This document shows positions 17,624-26,569 of a stretch of DNA of 64,000 bases, piece after piece. This stretch comes from Noviherbaspirillum galbum (GTDB taxonomy: Bacteria; Pseudomonadota; Gammaproteobacteria; Burkholderiales; Burkholderiaceae_D): positions 1 through 64,000 of the forward strand of contig NZ_JAAIVB010000073.1 in the NCBI RefSeq assembly GCF_010974945.1. The letters are read 5' to 3'. Made by a program: the position numbers and the translations under genes. The first letter of the stretch is position 1; each line of letters opens with the position of its first letter. A model generated the notes under the pieces. The model was not told the DNA's origin, searched no databases, and saw nothing but the letters and a program-made list of their open reading frames with translations.

Positions 17624-18082
17624 ATGCTCGACAAGATCAGCAAGAAGATTCTTTCCGAACTCCAGAACGACGGGCGCATCAGCAACGTCGAGCTGGCGTC
17701 GCGGGTCAACCTCTCGCCCGCCGCCTGCCTGGAACGGGTGCGCAAGCTGCAGGAAGCCGGGTACATCGTCAACTACACCGCCCAGCTCAATCCCCAGCTG
17801 CTGGACGTGTCGCTGCTGGTCTTCATCGAGGTCGTACTCGACCGCACCACGCCGGAGGTGTTCGATGCCTTCAAGCGCAGCGTGCAGGTCATTCCGGAAG
17901 TGCTGGAGTGCCACATGGTGGCCGGCGGGTTCGATTACCTGGTCAAGGCCCGGGTGAAGGACATGAACGCCTACCGCGAATTCCTCGGCAAGTCGCTGCT
18001 GCAATTGAAGGGCGTGCGCGAAACCCACACCTATGCGGTGATGGAAGAAGTGAAGAACACCACCAAGCTGCCCATCCGCTGA
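17624..18082 (+). CDS. Lrp/AsnC-family transcriptional regulator (putative putA activator)
   Basis: A 152-residue Lrp-type protein. It has an N-terminal helix-turn-helix (ISKKILSELQNDGRISNVELASRVNLSPAACLERVRKL, the recognition helix around residues 31-45) and a C-terminal RAM/AsnC ligand domain with the GGFDYLVKARVKDM core. The frame is open 14 codons further upstream, but the ATG at 17624 gives the normal family start (MLDKISKKIL). Divergence from putA matches PutR/BkdR-type activators that respond to proline. Regulation by proline is inference from this arrangement. Confidence 0.93.
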   Translation: MLDKISKKILSELQNDGRISNVELASRVNLSPAACLERVRKLQEAGYIVNYTAQLNPQLLDVSLLVFIEVVLDRTTPEVFDAFKRSVQVIPEVLECHMVAGGFDYLVKARVKDMNAYREFLGKSLLQLKGVRETHTYAVMEEVKNTTKLPIR

Positions 18083-18127
18083 ACGCGCCAGGCTTCTGCC
18101 TTGCCCGGCAAGGCGTTCAGCCGGCGC

Positions 18128-19933
18128 TCAGTCAGTCTTGCGCCTGAGGATGTATCCCGAGTAGTACGCCCGCTCCTCGCCGTCGACCGTCTCGACGCGT
18201 ATCGTTTCCCCCATCTGCCTTCCCAGCCCCATCACCACCACCTCGGAATCCGAGACCGGCGAAACCGCCATGCGGATGGTTTCCTCGCTGAGGTCGGGCA
18301 CGCGGGATTCCACCAGCAGGAAGCCATCCTCCACCCGCAGCGAGATTTTTGACGGCAAGAAGGCCGCGTCGCCGCCATTGATGATTTCATATTCCCCGAG
18401 CCGCGCCAGCCATTTGCGCGACAAGGGTACGGGCGCGATCTTTTCGCCGATCAGCGAGACGTAGCCGCCCGAATCGGCGAGCAGCACTTCCTTGCCGGCG
18501 ATGGTGTCGCGCGACAGGCCGAAATTCGACAGGCCCGGAATGGACAGCGGCACCATGCCGAGCAGCCGGTACTGCAGTCCCAGCTTGCCGTCGCTGCGCA
18601 CCGCCAGGTGCAGGCGCCGGCCCAGCACATCCGCATGCAGGTTCACGCCGGTGCCGTCCACCTTCACGAAACCATAGGGCGTGGCGTAGTAGCCGACGAA
18701 GGCATGCAGGTCTTGCTCCGACACCACGGCGATGCTGGTGCGAGGCCGCTCGCGCCGGGATTCATGCATGCCCGTCTTGGCCTGCAGCGCGAGGCGCAGG
18801 GTCGCCTCCGCAACTTCGTTGACGACGCCGCCGGCGGAGGGCGAATTCGCGAGCACGACCACGCCCAGCTTGTGGCGCGGCAGCGCGATCAGCTGCGCCC
18901 GGTGCAGCACGGTGGCGCCGCCGTGGCGCAGCACCGGCCCGGTGTCTTCCGGCGACAGCCGCTGCATGGGCGTCATCATCCAGCCCAGGCCGATGGAAAA
19001 GTCGCGGTCCAGCGGCACGTCGGCATTCTGCCGCTGCAACATTTCATGCAGGGCCGGCGCGCCGATCACGCGCTTGCCGTCCGACAGGCCGTCGGCGAAC
19101 ACCATCTCGAGCAGGCGCGACAGGTCCATCACGCTGGCATTGAGTCCGCCGGCCGGCACGTCGCGCAGCGGGAACTCCGCCGCCTCCTTGCCCTTGCGAT
19201 AGCCCTTGGACATCAACGGACCTTCCGGCGCGGACGAAACGGACGCATCGTGCATGCCGAGCGGACCCAGCACCAGGCGCTGCATCAGCGCGGCATAGTC
19301 CTCCCCGGACGCCTGCTGCAGCGCGTGGCCGAGCAGGGCATAGCCGAGGTTGGAATAGGACATGACCGTATTCGGCGGATACGCCGCGTAGTCGTCGTGC
19401 AGCCGCTGGGCCACGGTCGTGAAGGATTGCGGATGCGCGGTCCACATGCCTTGCTGCAGGTCGCTGGGCAGGCCGGAGTGATGGGTCATCAGCATGCGCG
19501 GCGTGACCGGCGGCGTGCCGCCGAAGCGGCTGCGGATGGAAAAGCCGGGAAGGTAGGTTGCCAGCGGCTTGTCGATGTCGAACCGGCCGTCTTCGGCGAG
19601 GCGCATGGCGGCCGTGGCGGTCAGCAACTTGGTGATCGATCCGGCGCGGTAGGTGGTCTGCGCCGTGGCCTGGACGCCCCCGGCCTTGTCGGCGAGGCCG
19701 AAGCCCCGGGCCCAGACCACCCGCTGGTCGTCCACCAGCGCGATGCTCAGGCCGGTGATGTCCGCCTTGTCCATGCGGTAGCGGATGAGCTCGCCGGCAT
19801 AGTCGGCGACGGCATCGTACTGGTTGCGCGGGATGTCGGCAGGCGGGCGCGGCGGCGCGGCGCAGCCGCCCACGACAAGGCCGAATGCGCCCGCGAGGAC
19901 GAGACGTGAAGCGAAGATGGCAGCGAGGCGCAT
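18128..19933 (-). CDS. Serine hydrolase, class C beta-lactamase-like lipoprotein
   Basis: A 601-residue protein with a lipoprotein signal peptide: hydrophobic residues 11-22, lipobox VGGC with C24. The beta-lactamase/D-aminopeptidase domain follows: S99-x-x-K102 (SITK) as nucleophile motif, a tyrosine motif YSNLGYALLG, and HGG where the third motif is expected. A C-terminal region of about 200 residues (from DLHAFVGYYATPYGFVKV) is the small beta-domain seen in EstB/PBP-like hydrolases. Substrate not predictable: peptide, ester or cell-wall. It is convergent with the Lrp-type gene; a short 7-bp hairpin at 18098-18114 lies between them. Confidence 0.88.
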   Translation of the reverse strand: MRLAAIFASRLVLAGAFGLVVGGCAAPPRPPADIPRNQYDAVADYAGELIRYRMDKADITGLSIALVDDQRVVWARGFGLADKAGGVQATAQTTYRAGSITKLLTATAAMRLAEDGRFDIDKPLATYLPGFSIRSRFGGTPPVTPRMLMTHHSGLPSDLQQGMWTAHPQSFTTVAQRLHDDYAAYPPNTVMSYSNLGYALLGHALQQASGEDYAALMQRLVLGPLGMHDASVSSAPEGPLMSKGYRKGKEAAEFPLRDVPAGGLNASVMDLSRLLEMVFADGLSDGKRVIGAPALHEMLQRQNADVPLDRDFSIGLGWMMTPMQRLSPEDTGPVLRHGGATVLHRAQLIALPRHKLGVVVLANSPSAGGVVNEVAEATLRLALQAKTGMHESRRERPRTSIAVVSEQDLHAFVGYYATPYGFVKVDGTGVNLHADVLGRRLHLAVRSDGKLGLQYRLLGMVPLSIPGLSNFGLSRDTIAGKEVLLADSGGYVSLIGEKIAPVPLSRKWLARLGEYEIINGGDAAFLPSKISLRVEDGFLLVESRVPDLSEETIRMAVSPVSDSEVVVMGLGRQMGETIRVETVDGEERAYYSGYILRRKTD

Positions 19934-20025
19934 GGGCGGTTCCTTTCCAGCGCGCAGCTTATGCCGCGGCCTCGGATAGTGTCAAGCTTGCAATCCCGGA
20001 CTCGCCTCGAGAGGCCGAGCGTCGT

Positions 20026-20988
20026 TCAGGCCTGGATTCCCATCATGGTGAAGGTCTTGCGCGTCGAACCGCTGAGGTGGTCTCGCAGCCAGCGGTGCGC
20101 CGGGCTGCGGGTATCGCGCTCATGCCAGAGCATGTCGACGTGCACGTAAGGCAGGTCGAAGGGAAGTTCCTTGGTGATCAGCGCCCCGGTGATGCCGGTG
20201 GAAGCGATCAGGTGGCGCGGCAGCACGGTGATCAGGTCGGAGGTCGCCACCACCCGGCCGCCGGTAAAGAACTGGTTGACGGTGAGCAGGATCTTTCTTT
20301 CCCGGCCGAGCTTTGCGAGCGCCTCATCCACCAGGCCGTGCGCGCGGCCGGAAAAGCTCACGAGCAGGTGGTTCGCATCGCAATAGTTGTCCAGCGTCAG
20401 CTCTTCCTTGGCCAGCGGATGATTCTTGCGCATCACGCAGACATAGCGACCGGAATACAGCTGCTCATGGCGGATCGGCGAAACCAGTGAATTCTGGGCG
20501 CCGGTCAGCTGGGCCACCACGCCCGGGAAAAAACCCACCGCGAGGTCGATGTCGCCGCGCAGCAGCATTGGGCGCGGTTCGCGCGTGGTCAGCGGCACCA
20601 TGCGGATCATGATGCCGGGCGCTTCCTTTTCAATGGATCGCACCAGCGACGGCAGCCACAGCGCGGCGGTGGCATCAGCCATGGCCAGGCGGAAAGTATG
20701 GCGCGCGGTAGTGATGTCGAAAGTCTTTTCCGGGACGATCGCTTCTTCCAGCTGCGACAGGGCGCTGCGCACCGACGGCCAGAGGGTTTCGGCGCGGGAA
20801 GTCGGCTTGACGCCGTGCGCGGTGCGGATCAGCAGTTCGTCGCCGAGCGCGTCGCGCAGGCGCCGCAAGGCGTTGGACACCGCCGGCTGCGTCATCGCCA
20901 GGCGGTTGGCCGCCCGGGTCAGGTTCTGTTCCGTCATCACCGCATCGAAGACGCGGAGCAAGTTCAGGTCCAGTGTCAGAAAGCTCAT
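20026..20988 (-). CDS. LysR-family transcriptional regulator (NodD/NahR-like)
   Basis: A 320-residue LysR protein. MSFLTLDLNLLRVFDAVMTEQ with the helix-turn-helix NLTRAANRLAMTQPAVSNALRRLR is typical of the NodD/NahR/SyrM subgroup, and the effector domain starts near FRLAMADATAALWLPSL. It is divergent from two small membrane-protein genes (21130-21897), the most likely targets, with a 141-base gap containing a palindrome. The serine hydrolase is downstream on the same strand after about 90 bases. Inducer unknown. Confidence 0.92.
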   Translation of the reverse strand: MSFLTLDLNLLRVFDAVMTEQNLTRAANRLAMTQPAVSNALRRLRDALGDELLIRTAHGVKPTSRAETLWPSVRSALSQLEEAIVPEKTFDITTARHTFRLAMADATAALWLPSLVRSIEKEAPGIMIRMVPLTTREPRPMLLRGDIDLAVGFFPGVVAQLTGAQNSLVSPIRHEQLYSGRYVCVMRKNHPLAKEELTLDNYCDANHLLVSFSGRAHGLVDEALAKLGRERKILLTVNQFFTGGRVVATSDLITVLPRHLIASTGITGALITKELPFDLPYVHVDMLWHERDTRSPAHRWLRDHLSGSTRKTFTMMGIQA

Positions 20989-21013
20989 GGGTGGGTCTCC
21001 CAGTCAACTAGTT

Positions 21014-21025
21014 ATTTCCGGAAAT
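21014..21025. promoter_or_regulatory. Palindrome in LysR divergent intergenic region
   Basis: ATTTCCGGAAAT, a perfect 12-base palindrome, 26 bases before the LysR ATG (minus strand) and about 105 bases before the 106-aa gene. Candidate operator; AT-rich DNA (TTATATCTGATAT) adjoins it. Confidence 0.4.
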
Positions 21026-21129
21026 TATATCTGATATGCCGACATGAAATTGGTTTTATAACTCATGCGTCCCTATACTGCAATGCAGCAAAGACGAAAT
21101 TGACGATTACGCCGTTTAGGAGTTCCACC

Positions 21130-21450
21130 ATGTCTATCTTTACCATCGCCCTTCCCGCCCACGCCGTCCTGCCGGCTTTCCACACCGCCGTCGGCGCTTC
21201 CGCCGGCATCATGCGCCCCCTGCTCGGCTTCGGCATGCTCGCCGCATTCATGATGCTGTTCCGGCCGCTGCTGACCGGATTGCTGCGCGCCGGCCTGCTG
21301 GTGATCCAGCCGCGTGCGACACGGAAAGAACGCAGCTTCCGCAGCATCACCGAAGGCGTCCTGGCCCTGAACCGCATGGCGCGCGACGTCGAAGCCGCGC
21401 ATCCCAGCCTTGCCTCCGAACTGCGCGCCATCGCCGCGCGCGGCAACTGA
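21130..21450 (+). CDS. Small uncharacterised protein with membrane segment (106 aa)
   Basis: 106 residues starting MSIFTIALPAHAVLPAF; a hydrophobic segment at about residues 28-58 (LLGFGMLAAFMMLFRPLLTGLLRAGLLV) and a basic C-terminal helix follow. TAGGAG lies 7 bases before the ATG at 21130, which decides the start against the much longer open frame upstream. No family recognised. It forms a likely two-gene unit with the DUF2798 gene 24 bases downstream, divergent from the LysR gene. Confidence 0.7.
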   Translation: MSIFTIALPAHAVLPAFHTAVGASAGIMRPLLGFGMLAAFMMLFRPLLTGLLRAGLLVIQPRATRKERSFRSITEGVLALNRMARDVEAAHPSLASELRAIAARGN

Positions 21451-21474
21451 GGCCGCCGACGACCGAAACGCATC

Positions 21475-21897
21475 ATGCCTACCGTCATCCGCCCCCATCC
21501 GCAGGTCTGGCAGGCCGCCCGCACCCTGCCGGCAGCGTCGCGCGCGCCGGCAAGCCTGTCGCCGGCGCGACTGCGCCGTTCCCGCGCGCTGGCTTCCTTG
21601 CTGCCCGCCTTCGTGCTCAGCGGCGCGATCACCTGCATGATGGCCGCCATCATGGTCGCCATCGGCGAGCCGCAGCATGACGTCGTCGCCGCCTGGCTGG
21701 AATCGTGGCTGGTGTCCTGGCCCTTCGCTTTCCCGATGACCTACCTGCTGGCCCCGGTCGTGACGCGCCTGTCCGCGCCGCCGGCGAAGCAGCCGGGTCT
21801 CGGCGTTGCCGACGTGATGCAGGCGTCGCGCCGCGTCACCCGCAAGCACGGCCTGACCGCCCTGCGCCTGGTGAAAAGCGACAACCACGCCACGTAA
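21475..21897 (+). CDS. DUF2798 family membrane protein
   Basis: 140 residues. Two hydrophobic segments: about 40-64 (ASLLPAFVLSGAITCMMAAIM) and 75-97 (WLESWLVSWPFAFPMTYLLAPVV). The pairing of a first helix ending in MxA with a W-x5-SWP/A-x-AFP helix is characteristic of DUF2798, whose function is unknown. Cytoplasmic basic tails flank the helices. An intrinsic terminator follows 38 bases after the stop. Confidence 0.75.
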   Translation: MPTVIRPHPQVWQAARTLPAASRAPASLSPARLRRSRALASLLPAFVLSGAITCMMAAIMVAIGEPQHDVVAAWLESWLVSWPFAFPMTYLLAPVVTRLSAPPAKQPGLGVADVMQASRRVTRKHGLTALRLVKSDNHAT

Positions 21898-21934
21898 GGA
21901 AACGATGTCTCCTCTATCCGCCTAGGATGGATTC

Positions 21935-21973
21935 GCCCCGCCCGATCGACGACCGGCGGGGCTTTTTTCTTTT
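21935..21973 (+). terminator. Rho-independent terminator after DUF2798 gene
   Basis: GCCCCGCC (21935-21942) pairs with GGCGGGGC (21955-21962) and is followed by an 11-base T-rich run (TTTTTTCTTTT, 21963-21973). Confidence 0.9.
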
Positions 21974-21984
21974 GGCCCGCCGGA

Positions 21985-22413
21985 TCAGAGGCGGCGCAGC
22001 ATGGCGTCGGTGTCGACGATGCGGATGGTGTTTCTGACCAGCACGCCGTTCTCGGGAAACCAGCGTTGCGCCACGTAGGGGCCGAAGCCGGTCTCTTCCC
22101 GGATGGCAAACTGGAAGATCGCGTCCCAGTCGGTGTCGCGCGGCATGACCCACAGCACCTGGCGCCCATTCCACTGGCGGATGCCGGCATGGCGCAGGTT
22201 GGCGCGAATGCGCTCCGCGCGCTCTTCACGGGTATCGGCGTAGCGGCCGTGTTCATCCGGCGCGGGGAGCACCGCCGGCACGCGGCGCTGCTCCACGTCG
22301 GCGGCGCCGGTCTTGAACCTCGCCCAGTGTCCGGTGAGGGAGCGGCGGACGAAGGCAAGGTCTTCCTCGTCCAGCGGTTCGTCGAGATAAAAACAGGGCA
22401 GCAGGAAGGGCAT
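21985..22413 (-). CDS. Conserved hypothetical protein (142 aa)
   Basis: 142 residues, soluble, no signal peptide; begins MPFLLPCFYLDEPLDEEDLAF and ends VDTDAMLRRL. Balanced charge and strong third-position GC favour this frame over the overlapping arginine-rich alternatives. Family not recognised. It is convergent with the DUF2798 gene, sharing the terminator region, and divergent from the PBP gene with 218 bases between. Confidence 0.7.
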   Translation of the reverse strand: MPFLLPCFYLDEPLDEEDLAFVRRSLTGHWARFKTGAADVEQRRVPAVLPAPDEHGRYADTREERAERIRANLRHAGIRQWNGRQVLWVMPRDTDWDAIFQFAIREETGFGPYVAQRWFPENGVLVRNTIRIVDTDAMLRRL

Positions 22414-22631
22414 GGGAAAAGGGATGGCGGCTGATACCCCGATTTAAGCATGCCGCGGCGTTTTCCTCATCTCGCGCCCGTAGCGGCGTCAACCGCCGCC
22501 AACACCGCGCGTCCCCGATTGCGCTACAGCATGCCGCCGCGGCCGCGCTTGCGCCGTTTCTAGCAAGCCGGCAAAACCAACTGGCGATGGCCTTGTCCAA
22601 ACTCCAATTCATTAAATAGCAAGCGATATCC

Positions 22632-25121
22632 ATGGTCGACGACCCGACACCCCAGCACCATGGTGCCCGGGCGAGCATCATTTCCTTTGCCCGCGCCTTC
22701 GTGCGCCACACCGTCAACATCACCGGCTCCGTGCTGATCCTGCTCGTCGGCGTGGCCATCGTTGCCTATGCGTATTTCTCGCAGATCGAACCTACCACGC
22801 CGAGCATCGACGACGTGCTGGCGGTACGCGGCGCCCAGCCCAGCGTGCTGGTCTCCGCCTCGGGCGAACATCTCGCGACCTACAGCCGGGGATACCAGGA
22901 AGAAGTCCACCTCGACCAGATTTCCCCGCACGTGGTCGAAGCCCTGCTGTCCACCGAAGACCATCGCTTCTACGAGCATCCCGGCATCGACCTCAAGCGC
23001 ACCGTCTCGGCGGTCTACCACACGCTGCGCGGCGACGCTCAAGGCGGATCCACCATCACCCAGCAGCTCGCGCGCAACCTGTTCCCCGAGGAAATCGGAC
23101 GCGACCGCTCGGTCGACCGCAAGCTGCGGGAAATGATCACCGCGCTCAAGCTCGAGAAAGCCTATTCCAAGGACCAGATCCTCGAGCTCTACCTGAACAC
23201 CGTGCCCTTCCTCTACAACGTGATCGGCATCGAGATGGCGGCGCGCACCTACTACGACAAGTCGGCGGCCGATCTCAACGTGCTCGAAAGCGCCACCCTG
23301 ATCGGCATGCTCAAGGGCACCAGCTACTACAACCCCATCCTCGCGCCCGGCCGCGCCCAGAAGCGGCGCAACGTGGTGCTTGGCCAGATGGTCAAGCATG
23401 GCCACCTGAGCGCGGAGGAATTCGACGCCATGAAGGAGCAGCCGCTGCAGGTCAAGCTATACCGCCAGCCCGACCCGCTGGGCAGCGCGCCGCATTTCGC
23501 CGCCTACGTGCGACGCTTCCTGATCGACTGGGCGGAGAAGAACGACTACAACATCTATACCGACGGGCTGGTGGTGGAAAGCACCATCGACGACAAGCTG
23601 CAGGACGCGGCGACGCAGGCGGTGGAGCGCGAAACGGAAGTCTTGCAAAACATTGCCGACGTGGAATGGGCCAGCAGCAGCAAGCGCGTCGCCTCGAACT
23701 CGCCGACGGCCTACGCCGGCCTGCGCAAGAAGGTCGAACCGTTCAAGCAATTCTGGAAGGAACGCGCCGACTTGGTGGACAGCTTCGTGCGCGAGTCGCC
23801 CGAGTTCCGCAAGGCCGTCGCGGCCGGGCAGAAGGAAGATGCGGTGATCGCCAAGCTCAAGGGCAACAGCAAGTTCATGGCGCGGCTGCGCAATGCCAAG
23901 ACGCGGCTGGAAGCCGGCTTCCTCGCGATGGACCCGGCCAGCGGCGAGATCAAGGCCTGGGTCGGCAGCCGCGACTTCGACGTCGACCAGTTCGACCATG
24001 TCGCCCAGGCGGAACGCCAGCCCGGCTCGACCTTTAAGCCCATGGTCTATGGCGCCGCGCTCGAGCTCGGGCTGCGGCCGGACCGCGTCTACCAGGACGG
24101 CCCGGTGGAAATCCGTTCCCCGGACGGCAGCATCTGGCGCCCGACCGACATGACGCCGGCCAGCGGGCGCTTCGTCACCATGCGCGACGGCCTGGTGTAT
24201 TCGCGCAACACGATCACCGCCCAGGTGATGCAGGAAGCCGGGCTGCCCAACATCATCAATCTCGCGCGCGCCGCCGGCATCAAGCAAAGCAAGCTCGACG
24301 CGGTGCCGTCCCTGGCCCTGGGCACCAGCCCCGTCACGCTGCTGGAGATGGTGTCGTCGTATTCCACCATTGCCCAGATCGGCGAATACCGCCGGCCGGT
24401 GTTCATCAAGCGCATCAAGGACCGCGAGGGCAACGTCGTTGCGGAGTTCGGCACGGAATCGCAGCGGGTCATGACCGAAGATACCGCGGTCGAACTGATC
24501 GACATGATGCGCGGCGTGGTCAAGCGCGGCACCGGCAGCATGGTGTCGACGCGCTTCAACCTGGTCGCTGACCTGGCGGGCAAGACCGGCACCACGCAGA
24601 ACAACACCGATGGCTGGTTCATCCTCATGCATCCCAACCTGGTGGCGGGCGCCTGGGTCGGCTTCAACGATTCGCGCATCACCATGCGCAGCGATTACTG
24701 GGGCCAGGGCGGCCACAATGCAGCTCTGCTCGTCGGCGATTTTTTCCGCGATACGCTGAAGGCGAAGCTGATCGACACCAAGGCGAAATTCCCGCAGCCG
24801 AAGCGTCCCGCCCCGGTGCTCGTGCAGGCGCCGCCGCAATGGACCGCGCCCGACGACACGCCCGACAATCCGGCCAACCTGCCGCCCGGCTACGGCGTGG
24901 TCACCACGCGCGACGGCAGCACGACCCTGGTGATCGGTCCCAACGGCATCCAGTCGGTGCGCCGCCGCGACGAGCCGGCGGGCAATGGCGATTCGCTCGG
25001 CGGATTCCTGCGCGGACTGGCCGGCGGCGGCAACGGCACGGCGGGAGTCAGCAGCGGCACGTCGAGCGGCGGCACCGCCATGTCCGGCGGCGACTCGGTG
25101 TTCTCCGATCCGAATCACTGA
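22632..25121 (+). CDS. Class A penicillin-binding protein (PBP1A family, transglycosylase/transpeptidase)
   Basis: An 829-residue inner-membrane cell-wall synthase. Membrane anchor at about residues 30-50. The GT51 glycosyltransferase domain has catalytic E109 in STEDHRFYEHPG and GGSTITQQLARN. The transpeptidase domain has nucleophile S466 in GSTFKP, then the SRN triad (YSRNT) and KTG (GKTGTTQN). The tail of about 110 residues is rich in Pro, Gly and Ser and looks disordered. Polymerises and cross-links peptidoglycan. Distinct from the housekeeping MrcA by lacking the long inter-domain insert; an accessory class A enzyme is likely. Confidence 0.93.
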   Translation: MVDDPTPQHHGARASIISFARAFVRHTVNITGSVLILLVGVAIVAYAYFSQIEPTTPSIDDVLAVRGAQPSVLVSASGEHLATYSRGYQEEVHLDQISPHVVEALLSTEDHRFYEHPGIDLKRTVSAVYHTLRGDAQGGSTITQQLARNLFPEEIGRDRSVDRKLREMITALKLEKAYSKDQILELYLNTVPFLYNVIGIEMAARTYYDKSAADLNVLESATLIGMLKGTSYYNPILAPGRAQKRRNVVLGQMVKHGHLSAEEFDAMKEQPLQVKLYRQPDPLGSAPHFAAYVRRFLIDWAEKNDYNIYTDGLVVESTIDDKLQDAATQAVERETEVLQNIADVEWASSSKRVASNSPTAYAGLRKKVEPFKQFWKERADLVDSFVRESPEFRKAVAAGQKEDAVIAKLKGNSKFMARLRNAKTRLEAGFLAMDPASGEIKAWVGSRDFDVDQFDHVAQAERQPGSTFKPMVYGAALELGLRPDRVYQDGPVEIRSPDGSIWRPTDMTPASGRFVTMRDGLVYSRNTITAQVMQEAGLPNIINLARAAGIKQSKLDAVPSLALGTSPVTLLEMVSSYSTIAQIGEYRRPVFIKRIKDREGNVVAEFGTESQRVMTEDTAVELIDMMRGVVKRGTGSMVSTRFNLVADLAGKTGTTQNNTDGWFILMHPNLVAGAWVGFNDSRITMRSDYWGQGGHNAALLVGDFFRDTLKAKLIDTKAKFPQPKRPAPVLVQAPPQWTAPDDTPDNPANLPPGYGVVTTRDGSTTLVIGPNGIQSVRRRDEPAGNGDSLGGFLRGLAGGGNGTAGVSSGTSSGGTAMSGGDSVFSDPNH

Positions 25122-25210
25122 AGCGGGCGAACAGGGATGGACGCCGGTGAACGCGGCAAGGGTGACGTTGTCCTAGACGAGTAACAAATGGACAACCAGG
25201 AGAAATCTGC

Positions 25211-25678
25211 ATGGAAATGGATATCGGTATTTCCGAACAGGACCGCCGGAAAATCGTCGACGGTCTGTCGCGCATGCTCGCCGACACCTACACCCTTTAC
25301 CTCAAGACCCACAACTTTCACTGGAACGTCAAGGGCCCGATGTTCCAGACGCTGCACCTGATGTTCGAAACGCAGTACACCGAGCTGGCCGAGGCGGTGG
25401 ACCTGATCGCCGAACGCATCCGCGCGCTCGGCAGTCCCGCGCCCGGCACCTACAGCATGTTTTCCGCGCTGACGTCGATCAAGGAACCGGATGGCGTGCC
25501 CGACGCCAAGGAAATGATCCGCCAGCTTACCCAGGACCAGGAAGCCGTCGTGCGCACCGCGCGCAGCATGATGGATATCGTCGACAAGGCCGGCGACGAG
25601 CCGACCGCGGACATGCTCACCCAGCGCATGCAGATCCATGAAAAGACGGCGTGGATGCTGCGTTCCATGCTGGAATGA
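25211..25678 (+). CDS. dps: Dps-family ferritin-like DNA-binding protein
   Basis: 155 residues, the usual Dps length. The ferroxidase motif region is present: THNFHWNVKGPMFQTLHLMFE with the iron-ligand histidines and downstream Asp/Glu (YTELAEAVDLIAERI). It stores iron as ferric core using hydrogen peroxide and shields DNA in starvation or oxidative stress. The N-terminus is short and acidic (MEMDIGISEQDRRK), without the lysine tail that binds DNA in E. coli Dps, so DNA binding is uncertain. Monocistronic, ending at a strong hairpin. Confidence 0.94.
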   Translation: MEMDIGISEQDRRKIVDGLSRMLADTYTLYLKTHNFHWNVKGPMFQTLHLMFETQYTELAEAVDLIAERIRALGSPAPGTYSMFSALTSIKEPDGVPDAKEMIRQLTQDQEAVVRTARSMMDIVDKAGDEPTADMLTQRMQIHEKTAWMLRSMLE

Positions 25679-25697
25679 TGAACAGCGCCCGCCGCGA

Positions 25698-25720
25698 AGG
25701 CCCGGTCCGCGACCGGGCCT
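25698..25720. terminator. Bidirectional terminator-like hairpin between dps and outer-membrane protein gene
   Basis: AGGCCCGGTC (25698-25707), loop CGC, GACCGGGCCT (25711-25720): a perfect 10-bp stem between convergent genes, touching the stop codon of the minus-strand gene. There is no long T-run on either side, so efficiency is uncertain. Confidence 0.6.
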
Positions 25721-26387
25721 AGAACTTGTAGCTCAATCCCACGCGCAGCACCGGATACACCTTGAAGCGGCCGACTTCATCTGTCAGGCTCGCGTTCTCG
25801 CGCGCGACGTCCGAGGCAAACTGGCTGCAGACCTCGCCGGGCGCGGTGCATCCCGACACGCGCAGCGTGCTGCGCGGCGAGCCCTGGAACAGCAGGCCGA
25901 CGTCGGAAGACACCGACCAGCCCTTATCCACCTTTCGCGCCCAGCCGATGCCGAGGTAGGGAGCCACCTTGCCGAAATCGACCTTGCCCGTCACCTTGCC
26001 GGTATTCGCCGCGCCATAGGTATTGCCATTGACGACATAGTTGCCGGATGCGTTCGGCCTGGCGGCAACGTCGATCTTGTTGGCGTTGTAGGCCAGGCCG
26101 GCGGTCATCCGGAAGGCGCTGTCCTGCATGGGATACCAGTCGACCAAGGCATCGTAGGTGCTGGCCCGCATCGACAACTCGTAGTTCATGTCGCGCGCGC
26201 TGCCATGGTAGGAGTAGCCCAGATAACCCAGGCCGAGCCGCACGTTCACGCTTTCCCGCACCGGAACGGCGGCATGGAAGCCGATGCCCGTCGTGCCCAC
26301 CTCACCGATGACGCTGACGTCCGCCTGCGCCGAGAGCGCGACGGTCATGCCTGCCGCCGCGGCCGCTGCCCAAAGATAATTCCGCAT
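25719..26387 (-). CDS. Outer-membrane beta-barrel protein
   Basis: 222 residues. Signal peptide about residues 1-22 (MRNYLWAAAAAAGMTVALSAQA), then alternating amphipathic strands (VNVRLGLGYLGYSYHG, APYLGIGWARKV, GWSVSSDVGLLFQG) and a C-terminal strand ending in phenylalanine (VLRVGLSYKF), the BAM recognition pattern. The size fits an 8-stranded OmpA/OmpW-like barrel. The open frame extends to 26429, but AAGGGA precedes the ATG at 26385-26387. Two cysteines (SGCTAPGEVC) probably form a disulfide in an outer loop. Function unknown. Confidence 0.85.
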   Translation of the reverse strand: MRNYLWAAAAAAGMTVALSAQADVSVIGEVGTTGIGFHAAVPVRESVNVRLGLGYLGYSYHGSARDMNYELSMRASTYDALVDWYPMQDSAFRMTAGLAYNANKIDVAARPNASGNYVVNGNTYGAANTGKVTGKVDFGKVAPYLGIGWARKVDKGWSVSSDVGLLFQGSPRSTLRVSGCTAPGEVCSQFASDVARENASLTDEVGRFKVYPVLRVGLSYKF

Positions 26388-26569
26388 GGTCCCTTTGTCT
26401 GAATGACAGGCAAGCTTTTTAAGAGGCAAGCTTTCCCGTGGTACAGGCGCTTAGGACCGGCGGAAATCAAGCCGGTTCCATGAAAACCGGCAATCCGGCA
26501 CGACGTTCGGCGCGACGGCCGGACGCGCGCGGAGGACGTTGAGCAAGCTTCAACGAACCTCGACGAGCT

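Noticed and set aside
22580-22600. Sigma-54-like sequence TGGCGATGGCCTTGTC before the PBP gene
   Set aside because: The minus-12 GC is GT and several other positions differ; weaker than the two accepted promoters.
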